Source: JAJEFO01 sp965214325
GTDB lineage: Bacteria; Pseudomonadota; Alphaproteobacteria; Rhodobacterales; Rhodobacteraceae
Direction: 5' to 3'
Length of the DNA stretch: 64,000 nt
Assembly (NCBI GenBank): GCA_965214325.1
Contig: CBDCBG010000005.1
Location: forward strand, 124,001-188,000
Part shown: positions 52,938-62,499 of the stretch, one piece after another
Numbering within the stretch: the first letter of the stretch is position 1
How the letters are laid out: every line of letters starts with the position of its first letter
Notes under the pieces: model-generated
Databases searched by the model: none
The model's input: the letters and a program-made list of their open reading frames with translations, nothing else
Told to the model about the DNA's origin: nothing
Made by a program: the position numbers and the translations under genes

Positions 52938-53726
52938 ATGCCATCGGTTGGCGCTGAAGTAACGGTTGGCGGCGATGGCCGCATGGGCGTCAAGAGCATG
53001 AACGGCGGCGATCTTGAATTCTCCAGCCGTGTCCGCATCAGCTTCAGCGCCTCGGGCGAAACCGATGGCGGCCTGACGTTCGGCGGCTCGATTCGCGCTG
53101 ACAATGCCTCGGGCGGCGCCGGCGGCACGGGAGGCAGCGTCAACATTGCCGGCCCGTTCGGGACGCTTGCCATGGGTGACGTTGACGGCGCCGCGAAGGC
53201 AGCCGTTGGCCACGCAGGGGGCGTTGGCTATACCGGCTTGGGCGACCTGAACGAAATATCGTACTTGTCGGGCAATACGGAAGATGATCCGTCAGCCCTC
53301 TGGACCTACAGCATGGGTGAACTCAAGCTGTACGCTTCCGCCGAAAATCCCGGACCGGAAGGCGATCAGGCGTTGAGCGGAGCGTTGGGCTACAACATCG
53401 GCGACGTCGGAGTTTCGATCGGCGTCGAAAGAGACGGTGACGTCGATCACGTTGCCGCTGGCGTTTCAGCCGGTCTCGGCGATGCAAGCGTCAAGCTGGT
53501 TTTCGGCTCCCAGGATGATCAGGACCAGTACGGAGCGTCTGCGTCCTTCGTTACCGGTTCGGCCACCTTCACGGCCTTCACGTCGAGCAACACGACCGGT
53601 CAAGACCACTTCGGCATTGGCGCCGCCTTCGACCTTGGCGGAGGAGCCTCGATAACGGGCGGCTTTGCCGACGGCGACAGCCTGGCCGATCCGAGCTTCG
53701 ATCTTGGCGTTTCGATGTCGTTCTGA
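52938..53726 (+). CDS. Porin porI, class 2, lacks signal peptide (cassette)
   Basis: MPSVGAEVTVGGDGRMGVKS, then SSRVRISFSASGETDGGLTF. Nearly the same as porJ over most of its length but different in a short loop (NTEDDPSALWTYSMGELKLY) and in single residues. End SFDLGVSMSF. Paired with lipI 67 bp downstream. An in-frame leader to 52824 (HAVVFLLSLADCTKWHSKGH) is not a convincing signal peptide. Confidence 0.78.
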   Translation: MPSVGAEVTVGGDGRMGVKSMNGGDLEFSSRVRISFSASGETDGGLTFGGSIRADNASGGAGGTGGSVNIAGPFGTLAMGDVDGAAKAAVGHAGGVGYTGLGDLNEISYLSGNTEDDPSALWTYSMGELKLYASAENPGPEGDQALSGALGYNIGDVGVSIGVERDGDVDHVAAGVSAGLGDASVKLVFGSQDDQDQYGASASFVTGSATFTAFTSSNTTGQDHFGIGAAFDLGGGASITGGFADGDSLADPSFDLGVSMSF

Positions 53727-53792
53727 CGCAACCCTGAACACAAGACCGCGTTGCAATATAGCAACGCAAACCCAAACCAAATGAGGTAAGAA

Positions 53793-55058
53793 ATGAAACT
53801 CTCAACGACAATATTGTCCGCAGCAATGCTAGCAGGCGCGCTTGCCTTGGCAGGGTGCGGAGGCTCGTCGAACAACGACATGGACGACGGCATGACAGAA
53901 ATGTCGGCCGAAGAGAAGGCCAAGGCCGAAGCTGCCACTGCCAAGAGAAAGCAGGAAGAGGCCGAAAAAAGAGCCGAAGAGGCCGAAAAAAGAGCCGAAG
54001 AGGCTGAGCAAGAATCCGCTCGAGCTGTAGCCCGGGCCATGTTCGATGCGATCAGGGACAGAGGCCACGTCAGCAGCAGCAAGGAGACTGCGGAAGCAAA
54101 GGCTGATGAGGACAATATGCATATGGCAGGCTACGAAGCTGCAACGTCGAAGCCGTTTGCGGAGGTCTATTCTACGCTGACAGACGGTGCCTTGGTGTTC
54201 ACAAACGCGATGAAGATGGACAACAAAGAGGCGAAAGCCTCAAGTCTTCCCATCAATTCGGGCACTCGGACGTATGCCAGCCACGGAGACAAGATATTCG
54301 AAGGCACATACGACGGCGCAGCCGGAACGTTTACCTGCACTACATCCAGTGATTGTATGGCGACTGCTGGAGACGACGGAGTGACGTTTACGGGAGACTG
54401 GATGTTCAAGCCCAAGGCCGGAGCCATGGTGGCCGTGAAGGATACAAGCGCCGTCATGTTCGGATGGTGGTCTGACGTGGACGACCCGAGAGTTGACCGT
54501 CTCGGCGCTAGGCAGTCTATTGGAGTGTTCAGCTACGGTAAACAAGACGCCATAGATACAACTCATGCCGGAACTGTGGCACTGTCAGGCAGCGCGAAGT
54601 ATACGGGTGATTCAGTAGGCCTGTACGCCCTGAACAATCCTCTTGATGCATCGGTCGCAGAAACGGGAAGTTTTACGGCAGATGCGGAATTGAGCGCAAA
54701 CTTTGGCAATTCTAATGACGAGTTTGCCCACATTAACGGTACCATCAAGAACTTCATGACGGATGACGGCATGGAGCAAAGTTGGACTGTCAAACTTAAC
54801 GGGGCTATGGCGGATGCCGACAACGATACCAACACTCCCGATACACCCGATTGGGACGCCATGAGAGGAACGACCGTTTGGTCCATTGACGGCATTCAAT
54901 CGGAAGTCTTGCGTGCCCGCGACCAATTTTCCGCCCAACTTTACAACTCTGGCGATGATGGAGTACCAAGTCTGGTCGGCGGAACCTATCGTGCTTCGTG
55001 GGACAGCCTCGGCATGATGGTCGGCTCGTTCGGCGCTGAACGCAGTGACAACAAGTAG
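53793..55058 (+). CDS. TbpB-like lipoprotein lipI (421 aa)
   Basis: Signal plus ALAGC; a coiled coil with three direct repeats of the KRAEEAE unit (54 to 68 residues in), Cys pair in FTCTTSSDCMA, motif FGWWSDVDDPR, C-terminal TIKNFMTDDGMEQSWTVKLN and end MMVGSFGAERSDNK. Same subfamily as lipD, whose porin is class 1. Ribosome site GAGGTAAG. Confidence 0.73.
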   Translation: MKLSTTILSAAMLAGALALAGCGGSSNNDMDDGMTEMSAEEKAKAEAATAKRKQEEAEKRAEEAEKRAEEAEQESARAVARAMFDAIRDRGHVSSSKETAEAKADEDNMHMAGYEAATSKPFAEVYSTLTDGALVFTNAMKMDNKEAKASSLPINSGTRTYASHGDKIFEGTYDGAAGTFTCTTSSDCMATAGDDGVTFTGDWMFKPKAGAMVAVKDTSAVMFGWWSDVDDPRVDRLGARQSIGVFSYGKQDAIDTTHAGTVALSGSAKYTGDSVGLYALNNPLDASVAETGSFTADAELSANFGNSNDEFAHINGTIKNFMTDDGMEQSWTVKLNGAMADADNDTNTPDTPDWDAMRGTTVWSIDGIQSEVLRARDQFSAQLYNSGDDGVPSLVGGTYRASWDSLGMMVGSFGAERSDNK

Positions 55059-55084
55059 AACACGCTGACGTCCTGAAACATTGA

Positions 55085-55120
55085 CCCCCGGCATGTTCAC
55101 CGTGCCGGGGGTTTCTCATT
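55085..55120 (+). terminator. Terminator of lipI
   Basis: Stem CCCCCGGCA/TGCCGGGGG then TTTCTCATT. Confidence 0.85.
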
Positions 55121-55181
55121 CCAGCTTGGGTTTGTCAGGAAGCGCGGCCCTTCCTTCAAGCATTGTCCCTTCCGGCTGGAA
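55119..55181. repeat. RepS element (copy 4)
   Basis: TTCCAGCTTGGG...CGGCTGGAA after the lipI terminator. Confidence 0.7.
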
Positions 55182-55741
55182 CTCAATTTGTCGGAACTTC
55201 AGGGGGGTCTGAAAAGGGATTCGATGACCAACCTTATGGTTTTCATCGGGTTTCCGGTTCTGCGGCCGCCGGTCAACCTGTCAGCCTTATGGGAACGTTC
55301 TGGTCAGGGTTCACACCGAGAGGCTCTGAAAGGCCCGTTTCTGGACCGGGTTCGGCCTGGTGACGACGGACAGCAGGCTTTCGCCATGGCCCGGCAGGCG
55401 CAGCTGGTTTCAGCGGCAGCCACGCCAGCGGACATGGCGGCTATTTTCAGAAAACCAACTCGAAACTTGGCAGTTGTGACCGCGCGTTGCCTGTCGACAG
55501 ACGGTTTCATCCAGCGGTGCTGTCCGTGACTACTGCCGTCAGTGGTGGGATCCAGGAGACATCAGGGTCTGGTCCCCATGACGTCCATGTGCGTTCGTTT
55601 GGACGGCTACGAGTCGCGTTCGCGCTTCTTTAGAGGACAGTCACGACCACGCGTAGCGGACAATCATGACTGCTGGCTCCGGTCGGAAACGTCCGGTGGC
55701 GTTACCTTGATGCTCGCGATGAATGTGGCGATACAGCGTAC
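55182..55741. other. Intergenic region with a porin signal-peptide relic
   Basis: On the minus strand around 55415-55460 it encodes IAAMSAGVAAAET, the end of a class 2-type signal peptide without the porin. A similar scrap lies at 36027-36056. Otherwise no gene is recognised. Confidence 0.4.
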
Positions 55742-55769
55742 GTGAACGGGAGGCAGAAGGGCAACGATC

Positions 55770-56284
55770 ATGACGGGAAAGGGAACCGCTTCGGCAGAAA
55801 ACGTGGTCCGGTTGCATCCGCCCAAGGATACCGGGTGGGCACCCGAGAAGAAATGGGCAAGGAGGTTATCGCGCTTGGCTTCTGCATCGTTCCGTCGCTG
55901 TTGCTGCGGGCGCAGAACCGGCTGGGGCTCAACCCGACGCAACTCGCCGTGCTTATGCAACTCTGCGACTTCTGGTGGGAACGTGACCGGAGGCCGTGTC
56001 CCGGCAAGGCAGTGCTGGCAGAGCGACTGGGTCTCAGTCCGCGCCAGGTGCAGCGTCACATCGCGGATCTTGAGACGGCGGAGCTCGTGAAACGCGTCGA
56101 GCGTCGAGCCGCACATGGCGGAAAGCAGACGAACACGTACGATCTCGACGGACTGGTTGCGCGACTGAAGAAGCTCGAGCCAGAATTCCGCGAAGTGGAT
56201 GAGGCTGCCAAGGACGCCCGCAGGGCGGCTTCCAAGCGGGGTTACCGCCGAAAGCGGGTCGGCGATGAGTCCGAGACGCCATGA
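55770..56284 (+). pseudogene. Replication-type HTH protein with one-base frameshift
   Basis: MTGKGTASAENVVRLHPPKD ending in PEKKW is in one frame from ATG 55770, with GGGAGG upstream. The continuation GKEVIALGFCIVPSLLLRAQ, NPTQLAVLMQLCDFWWERDR and the HTH LAERLGLSPRQVQRHIADLE is one frame apart. A missing G in TGGGC at 55854 explains it. Helix-turn-helix of the HTH_36 type, found in plasmid or phage replication initiators and regulators. Translation could restart at ATG 55853. Confidence 0.6.
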
Positions 56285-56354
56285 CCGGCTCCGGGAAGCA
56301 AACAAAAACCCCGGGCGCATACCTGATGGCAGAGGCGGGTCCGGGGCGTACGAG

Positions 56355-57080
56355 ATGAATGTGGCAGATGGGGGACCGGACGTCAATGCCTTCTGCTATG
56401 CAGAAGAGATTCTCGACGATCTCGAGGCATCTCTTTCGCGTGAGCGCCTACGCACCTATCTCGATGCCGCTGGGGGAAACCGGGAAGAGGCAATCCGGCT
56501 TCATGTGTGGAATACAGCGATAAGCGGCGCATTCTACGGACCGCTGCAGGTTCTGGAAATCGCGCTGCGCAACGCCATGAACCACAGGCTTGGCGAACGG
56601 TATGGCGACGCTTGGTACGACAGCGGCCATGCTGGTCTTGACAATGGTGCCTTGGAGCGGGTCGGGAGCGCCAGGAACGTAGTGGCGCGCGATGGCTACG
56701 GAGTCGATCCTCATCGGATCGTGGCAGCCTTGTCGTTCGGATTCTGGATTGCGTTGCTGGGTCCCGGAGGCAGGTCGGCGGGAGGTCGCAAGGCAAACTA
56801 CGAGATGACGCTCTGGCGACCGGCACTGCGCCGCGCCTTTGCACATCGCGACTCGCTGACGCGCAGGCAGGCTCACCGACCATTGTATGAATTGCGGTCC
56901 TTGCGCAACCGGATTGCTCACCATGAACCGGTATTCGCGCGGAATCTCGTTGCCGACCACAGTCGCATTCTGGATGTCGCAGGATGGATCTCGCCAGCGA
57001 CCCGCACCTGGATCGAACACCACAGCCGGGTGCTCGATGTTCTCGGAACGGAGAAAATGGCCGATGATCTCCGGTTCTGA
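56355..57080 (+). CDS. Abi-like HEPN-domain protein (241 aa)
   Basis: Matches Abi-like (Abi_2-type) proteins linked to abortive phage infection: SFGFWIALLG and the HEPN RNase-type motif LRSLRNRIAHHEPVF (R....H). Helical, cytoplasmic. The start is set at ATG 56355 (MNVADGGPDVNAFCYAEEIL); the frame extends upstream to 56199 with overlap of the preceding gene. Probably a toxin-like defence gene; a partner antitoxin is not evident. Confidence 0.7.
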   Translation: MNVADGGPDVNAFCYAEEILDDLEASLSRERLRTYLDAAGGNREEAIRLHVWNTAISGAFYGPLQVLEIALRNAMNHRLGERYGDAWYDSGHAGLDNGALERVGSARNVVARDGYGVDPHRIVAALSFGFWIALLGPGGRSAGGRKANYEMTLWRPALRRAFAHRDSLTRRQAHRPLYELRSLRNRIAHHEPVFARNLVADHSRILDVAGWISPATRTWIEHHSRVLDVLGTEKMADDLRF

Positions 57081-57204
57081 CTGGTCGTCGGCTGGCGTCG
57101 GATTGCAGCCAGTTCGCGAATGTTGGCCGACAGCTGATTGAGATCGAGGCTGGGATGGAGGCTCGGGACCTTGGTGACACGGGGGCCAGCCCGCGCCGGA
57201 CGGC

Positions 57205-57345
57205 GTGACATCGGCTTGCACACCAGGGAGCCGGGCGTCGGCAAGACCACGGTCTGCAGGCAGGCGGCTGACAGCCTGCACGACGGCCTCCACCAGGTTC
57301 GCTACGTCTCGTTCTCGGCTGGCAGCGCCGGCCATGTCGAGGAGC
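57205..57345 (+). pseudogene. ExeA/TniB-like ATPase fragment
   Basis: A short P-loop segment REPGVGKTTVCRQAADSLHD and LHQVRYVSFSAGSAGHV is all that remains of a transposition- or secretion-type AAA ATPase. No start or C-terminus. Confidence 0.5.
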
Positions 57346-57460
57346 GGCGCGCTGCACTTTCGAACGGCTTGTCGCAGTCGCCCGGCTTTCCGCGCCGAAC
57401 GTCCGGCGATTGTCCGACGGAACTCTCTCTCACAAGTGATCTTCCCCCAAACCTCGGATG

Positions 57461-57496
57461 GAATGAGAAACCCCCGCCACACGAATGCGGCGGGGG
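57461..57496 (-). terminator. Terminator of lipJ
   Basis: Stem CCCCCGCC..GGCGGGGG at 57471-57496 then TTTCTCATT on the minus strand. Confidence 0.85.
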
Positions 57497-57522
57497 CAAG
57501 ACGAGTCCTTGCAGAGGAACGT

Positions 57523-58770
57523 CTATTGCTTCTCGGCTCCGAAGGCACCGATCATGAGACCGCGGTTTGTGTCGTGCTCGGCCTTGAACGCACCTGCAAC
57601 GGCGGACGGATCAACCATGTTATCGCCGCCCGGCGCGTATGCAGAGACTTGCCACTCGCCTGCCTCGTTGCCCTTTGCACCATCCATCGTCCAGATGACT
57701 TTACCTCCTGAGATTACGCCACCAGTTCCGACGTCGCTCGACTTCATGAGTTCCACTGACCACATGCGCGGCATTCCGTCTGCACCCATGAAGTTGTCGA
57801 TGGTTCCCGATATTGCTGCACTTCCGCCGAAGGTAGCCTGGAGTGTCGCATCCGCCTGAAACGCACCGGAATCGTTTTTCCCGTTCGCTCCGCCGTACAC
57901 CGAATACTGGCCAATGGCGTCTCCCATATAGGTGGCTTTTCCTCCGTGATCTGTAGGCAGACCGGCTTCTACAGCTGCGAGGCCGCTGGTACCCGCCTCG
58001 TAATATACGTGCGCTTTCTCAGTGACGTTTTTGTCTTTTTCGAGCCACCAACCCCACTTCACGCCATCCGCAGCACTCACAGGGGCATTTTTGTCACTCG
58101 GTGTGAATGTCCACGTGCCCGTCAAGACGATGCCTTTCCCGCTGGGGGCAAGGCGGGACTTGCAGCCGTCCGCTGTGCTTGCCATGCATTCGTAGGTTCC
58201 AGCAACCCCATGATAGGAGCCGGGAGTGCTGAAATAGATGTCGCGAGTGTCTGCATTGACCCTGTCCTGCTTGTGGGTTTCGGGAGCAGATGTCGAAAAG
58301 GCACTTCCCATGATGTTCGCGTCACCAGTGGTGACCTGGGCTAGCGTCAGTTTGTGCTTGCCGTCTGTGGTGGATACCGAAGAGACAGCAGGCGATGTAT
58401 TATCCGCGTATTCTTTGCTGAACGCCTTGCCCATGACGGATATTGACATGCTATTCTGCTCGTCATTGGCATCTTTAGTATCATCCGCTGGGTTGATCAG
58501 CGAAGTATCCCCGGTATTCATCAAAACACCGTAAAGGGTCCTCGCCATTTCGAGCGCTGCCTTGGCATCCGCCGCCGCCTTTGCCTCGGCCTCGGCTTTC
58601 TCCTTCGCCGCCAGTTTAGCCTCGGCTGCTTCCGCCCGTTCTTCTGCGGTCGGCCCGCTGTCCATGTCCATGTCGTCGTCCATGGCCCCGTTGCCGCTGC
58701 CCCCGCACCCTGCCAACGCAAGCGCGCCTGCCAGCAAGGTCGCGGACAATATTGTCGTTGAGATTTTCAT
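57523..58770 (-). CDS. TbpB-like lipoprotein lipJ (415 aa)
   Basis: Close relative of lipE: same linker (GAMDDDMDMDSGPTAEER), Ala/Glu-rich helix, Cys pair in YECMASTADGCKS, motif WGWWLEKDKN, TIDNFMGADGMPRMWSVELM, end LMIGAFGAEKQ. Central loops differ from lipE. Paired with porJ. Confidence 0.75.
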   Translation of the reverse strand: MKISTTILSATLLAGALALAGCGGSGNGAMDDDMDMDSGPTAEERAEAAEAKLAAKEKAEAEAKAAADAKAALEMARTLYGVLMNTGDTSLINPADDTKDANDEQNSMSISVMGKAFSKEYADNTSPAVSSVSTTDGKHKLTLAQVTTGDANIMGSAFSTSAPETHKQDRVNADTRDIYFSTPGSYHGVAGTYECMASTADGCKSRLAPSGKGIVLTGTWTFTPSDKNAPVSAADGVKWGWWLEKDKNVTEKAHVYYEAGTSGLAAVEAGLPTDHGGKATYMGDAIGQYSVYGGANGKNDSGAFQADATLQATFGGSAAISGTIDNFMGADGMPRMWSVELMKSSDVGTGGVISGGKVIWTMDGAKGNEAGEWQVSAYAPGGDNMVDPSAVAGAFKAEHDTNRGLMIGAFGAEKQ

Positions 58771-58836
58771 TTCTTACCTCATTCAGTTTGGTTTTGCGCC
58801 GCGATCCTGCGACGCGATCCTGTGTTCAGGGTTGCG

Positions 58837-59619
58837 TCAGAACGACATCGAAACGCCAAGATCAAAGCTCGGGTCGTCCAGGCTGTCGCCGTCGGCAAAG
58901 CCGCCCTTGATCGAGGCTCCTCCGCCAAGGTCGAAGGCGGCGCCAATGCCAAAGTGGTCTTGACCGGTCGTGTTGCTCGACGTGAAGGCCGTGAAGGTGG
59001 CCGAACCGGTAACGAAGGACGCAGACGCTCCGTACTGGTCCTGATCATCCTGGGAACCGAAAACCAGCTTGACGCTTGCATCGCCGAGACCGGCCGAAAC
59101 GCCAGCGGCAACGTGATCGACGTCACCGTCTCTTTCGACGCCGATCGAAACTCCGACGTCGCCGATGTTGTAGCCCAACGCTCCGCTCAACGCCTGGTCG
59201 CCTTCCGGGCCGGGATTTTCGGCCGAAGCGTACAGCGTGAGTTCGCCCATGGTGTAGGACCAGAGGGCTGACGGATCATCATCACCCGACAGATACTTGA
59301 TCTCGTTCAGGTCGCCCAAGCCGGTGTAGCCAACGCCCCCTGCGTGGCCAACGGCTGCCTTCGCGGCGCCGTCAACGTCACCCATGGCAAGCGTCCCGAA
59401 CGGGCCGGCAATGTTGACGCTGCCTCCCGTGCCGCCGGCACCGCCCGAGGCATTGTCAGCGCGAATCGAGCCGCCGAACGTCAGGCCGCCATCGGTTTCG
59501 CCCGAGGCGCTGAAGCTGATGCGGACACGGCTGGAGAATTCAAGATCGCCGCCGTTCATGCTCTTGACGCCCATGCGGCCATCGCCGCCAACCGTTACTT
59601 CAGCGCCCACCGATGGCAT
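58837..59619 (-). CDS. Porin porJ, class 2, lacks signal peptide (cassette)
   Basis: MPSVGAEVTVGGDGRMGVKS; very close to porI. The open frame continues upstream to the IS66 border (59745) with MSLSFRVCDFAVLLSLADST, a weakly hydrophobic start that is not a good signal peptide. Sequence GSVNIAGPFGTLAMGDVDGA, end SFDLGVSMSF. Confidence 0.78.
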   Translation of the reverse strand: MPSVGAEVTVGGDGRMGVKSMNGGDLEFSSRVRISFSASGETDGGLTFGGSIRADNASGGAGGTGGSVNIAGPFGTLAMGDVDGAAKAAVGHAGGVGYTGLGDLNEIKYLSGDDDPSALWSYTMGELTLYASAENPGPEGDQALSGALGYNIGDVGVSIGVERDGDVDHVAAGVSAGLGDASVKLVFGSQDDQDQYGASASFVTGSATFTAFTSSNTTGQDHFGIGAAFDLGGGASIKGGFADGDSLDDPSFDLGVSMSF

Positions 59620-59746
59620 CCGCAAGTGAATGATACTCAAAGGACAATCAGGCAATCCAGGACCATGCCCTTTGCTATGCCACTTTGTGGAATCGGCCAA
59701 ACTCAACAAGACAGCGAAATCGCAAACACGGAAGGAAAGACTCATG
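59620..59746 (-). repeat. RepA arm (copy J), short
   Basis: Arm with core TTTGCTATGCCACTTTG at 59671-59687 (exact), then sequence shared with the upstream region of porG (45951-46060), split by IS66. Confidence 0.7.
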
Positions 59747-59913
59747 GTAACTGCTCACCCCCTAGTTCGGAACGATGTCGGGGTGACATCCGACGAGATC
59801 ATTGGAGGCGCTAACTGGCCAGGGCCCGCCGCACGGGACGTCGGTGGCGAGGGGAGTTGACACCGTAGACTGATCCGGATATCGGCGGTTCCCGTGAGCG
59901 ACGGGGACCGTTG

Positions 59914-60573
59914 ATGGGATATTTTGGTTCCAAAGCAACGAGCGGGCTGTGCCAGATGCTTCTGGGACTCCAGCCCCCGCACGATCTTTATCTGGAGTCT
60001 CATCTCGGGGGCGGCGCGCTGATGAAGCGCAAGGCCCCGGCGGCGCGCAGCATCGGGATCGACCGGGACCGGCGCGCGATTGACGGGTTCGAGTGCGGCT
60101 ACCCGGTGGAGCTGGTGCACGGCTGCGCGCACGCGTTCCTGGCCGGCTTCCCGTTCCGGGGCACGGAACTGGTCTACAGCGACCCGCCGTACCTGCACGC
60201 GACCCGCCGGTCGCGACGGCGGTACCGCCACGACTACGCCGAGGCCGACCATGTCGCGCTCCTCGACCTGCTCAAGGGCCTGCCGTGCCAGGTGATGGTC
60301 TCGGGACACCCCTCGGCGCTGTACGACGACATGCTGCGGGACTGGCGCCGGATCGCGCTTCAGGTGACGACCCAGGGCCAGGTCCGCACCGAGGTGGTCT
60401 GGTTCAACTTCGCGCCCGACCGGATGCACTGGGCCGGCCATGCCGGGCGGGACAGGACCGACCGCCAGCGCATCAGGCGCAAGGCCGCCCGCTGGGCGGA
60501 GGGCTACCGGAAGATGCCGCCGGGCGAGCGGCTGGCGGTGGTCTCGGCGATCATGGCGGTGGAGGCGGAGTGA
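59914..60573 (+). CDS. DNA adenine methyltransferase-like (D12 class) protein inside IS66
   Basis: Passenger gene. Start ATG 59914 (MGYFGSKATSGLCQMLLGL; G-x-K motif of Dam-type enzymes), FESHLGGGAL-like motif, SAM-related D in GIDRDRRAID, catalytic DPPY in LVYSDPPYLHATRRS. About 219 residues, compact for the family. Its stop overlaps the transposase ATG (TGATG), so both are translated together. It replaces the usual small tnpA/tnpB genes of IS66 elements. DNA methylation could affect transposition timing (inference). Confidence 0.8.
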   Translation: MGYFGSKATSGLCQMLLGLQPPHDLYLESHLGGGALMKRKAPAARSIGIDRDRRAIDGFECGYPVELVHGCAHAFLAGFPFRGTELVYSDPPYLHATRRSRRRYRHDYAEADHVALLDLLKGLPCQVMVSGHPSALYDDMLRDWRRIALQVTTQGQVRTEVVWFNFAPDRMHWAGHAGRDRTDRQRIRRKAARWAEGYRKMPPGERLAVVSAIMAVEAE

Positions 60574-62033
60574 TGGCGACGGTGAACGGGGCATCGCTGC
60601 GCGCGCAGATGGACGATTGCCGGGCCCGGTTCGACGGCATCAAGCGGAAGGGCGAGGCGGGCGCCGAAACCCTCGCGCTGATCGACGCCCTGTTCCTGCT
60701 TCTGGACATCTTGGTGGCGGTGTTCCTCGAGAAGACGACGCCGAAGACCTCGCGCAACTCCGGCCTCCCGCCGTCGCAGACGGACAGGGACGAGACCGCG
60801 CGGCGCGCCGGCAAGGGCTCCCGCAGCAAGGGGCCGAAGGCGAGGGAGACGGAACCGGGCAACCTGCGCACGGTCACCGTCACGGAATCCAGCCCGGTCA
60901 CCGCGTGCCGGCAATGCGGCCACGACCTGTCCGGAACCGCGTGCTCCGGACACGAGGCACGCGTCGAGATCGACATCGTCTTCGAGACCGTCGAGCGCCG
61001 GGTCGAGGCCGAGATCAAGGACTGCCCGCGCTGCCGCGCCCGGAACAAGGGCGCGTTCCCCGACACCATGCCGGGGCCGCTGCAGTACGGACCCGGCATC
61101 GTCGCCTATGCCGTGCACCTGCTCTGCGCGCAGATGGTCCCGCTCAAGCGGACCGCGGCCATGATCCAGGCGACGACCGGACGGCTGCTCTCCGAGGCCA
61201 CGCTTCTCGGCTTCGTCTCGCGCCTGCATCAGGCGCTGGAAACATGGGAGGCCGCCGCGATCGGGAAGCTCCTCGCGATGCCCGTGCTGAACGTCGACGA
61301 AACCTCGCTGCGGGTGGACGGAAGGAACCACTGGATCCACGTCTGCTCCGGCGGCCCGGTCACCGTCAAGCGGCTGCACCGGAAGCGCGGATGCGAGGCC
61401 ATCGACGACATCGGGATCATCCCCCGGTACGGAGGCGTCATCGTCCACGACTGCTGGAAGGCGTACCTCACCTGCACGAACTGCAGGCATCAGCTGTGCG
61501 GCGCCCATTTGCTGCGCGAGCTTCAGGCCGCGACCGACAGCAACGGCTGGCCGTGGGCGGAGAGGATGCGCAAGCTGCTGCTCATCGCGCGGCGGCAGGT
61601 CATGCGACGGCCGGACAGGCGGCTCTCCATGCGCCACTGCAGGCGAGTCGCACGATGCTGCAGGGAGATCCTGGAGCAGGGCCGAAAGGAGATGCCCGAG
61701 ATCCCGAAGAGGCGGAAGGGCCGCCGCGGACCGGTCGCCAGGTCCGATGCCCACAACCTTCTCGAACGCCTCGCCGCCCAGAGACGGAACGTCCTGCGCT
61801 TCACAAGGCGTGCCGACACCCCGTTCTCGAACAACCGGGCGGAGCGCGACTTCAGGATGGCCAAGGTCAAGCAGAAGATATCGGGCTGCTTCCGAAGCGT
61901 CGCGTTCGCACACGCCTGGTGCCGCATATCGAGCTACCTCCGGACAATGGCCGCGCTCGGATACAACCCGCTCGTCGCCATCATGATCGCCCTCAAGGGA
62001 AAGGCCGTTGACTGTCTCGATCAGGATGCCTGA
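60573..62033 (+). CDS. tnpC: IS66-family transposase TnpC (486 aa)
   Basis: MATVNGASLRAQMDDCRARF, coiled-coil N-terminus, Pro/Arg/Lys linker, zinc finger CRQCGHDLSG and CPRCRARNKG. DDE domain with MPVLNVDETSLRVDGRNHW, GGVIVHDCWKAYLTC, CGAHLLRELQAA, and the end PFSNNRAERDFRMAKVKQKI-SG. Complete. Translationally coupled to the methyltransferase gene. Confidence 0.9.
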   Translation: MATVNGASLRAQMDDCRARFDGIKRKGEAGAETLALIDALFLLLDILVAVFLEKTTPKTSRNSGLPPSQTDRDETARRAGKGSRSKGPKARETEPGNLRTVTVTESSPVTACRQCGHDLSGTACSGHEARVEIDIVFETVERRVEAEIKDCPRCRARNKGAFPDTMPGPLQYGPGIVAYAVHLLCAQMVPLKRTAAMIQATTGRLLSEATLLGFVSRLHQALETWEAAAIGKLLAMPVLNVDETSLRVDGRNHWIHVCSGGPVTVKRLHRKRGCEAIDDIGIIPRYGGVIVHDCWKAYLTCTNCRHQLCGAHLLRELQAATDSNGWPWAERMRKLLLIARRQVMRRPDRRLSMRHCRRVARCCREILEQGRKEMPEIPKRRKGRRGPVARSDAHNLLERLAAQRRNVLRFTRRADTPFSNNRAERDFRMAKVKQKISGCFRSVAFAHAWCRISSYLRTMAALGYNPLVAIMIALKGKAVDCLDQDA

Positions 62034-62060
62034 AAATGGGGTGAGCAGTTACGACTCATG

Positions 62061-62499
62061 AACGATTTTCAGACAGTCGACCCATGTGACGAGTCACATT
62101 GCGCCAGGCCAAGCCCTGGGAAGGAGGACAGGATGACTTGAAACATTTCGTCGTGATCCAGCGGGTTCTACTCCCGCCCGGCAAAGGCGCAGCTGCCCTG
62201 CGCCGGCAGCGCGTCGAGGCTGAACTCGTCGGCTTGTACCTGAAGAGCTCTCCTGCGCCCACCGGGAGAACAGCGCGTCTGCGGCCTGCTCCGTCGGCAC
62301 GCCGAGCGGCGTCCGAACGGAACTCCTCCTCCGGCCAGTCCTCGCCCCTGAAGCCCTTGTGCCGGGTGATCACCGCGATGCCACGCCGGGTCCGGCGAGA
62401 CCGTGAGATCCGGCGCGTCCGGTCCCGGAAGGCCGATCCGCTTCAGCGCCGGAAGGACGTCGTGCTCCAGGGCGTGCGCCATGGTCGGTCGAGGTCCTT
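62061..62499. other. Degenerate sequence, no gene recognised
   Basis: Continues the pre-IS66 sequence shared with 46003 for ~50 bp, then frame-broken material without recognisable family. Confidence 0.4.

Larger units (their letters stand above)
59747..62052 (+). mobile_element. IS66-family element with methyltransferase passenger
   Basis: 2306 bp with perfect 15-bp inverted ends GTAACTGCTCACCCC (59747-59761 and 62038-62052) and an 8-bp target duplication GACTCATG (59739-59746, 62053-62060), the usual IS66 length. The uninterrupted sequence is present near 46003. Confidence 0.93.

Noticed and set aside
53930..54010. Tandem KRAEEAE repeats in lipI as a slippage or regulatory repeat
   Set aside because: In-frame coiled-coil units; changes in number would keep the frame, so no on/off switch is expected.
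60504..61913. 469-codon minus-strand frame in IS66
   Set aside because: Shadow of the IS66 transposase.
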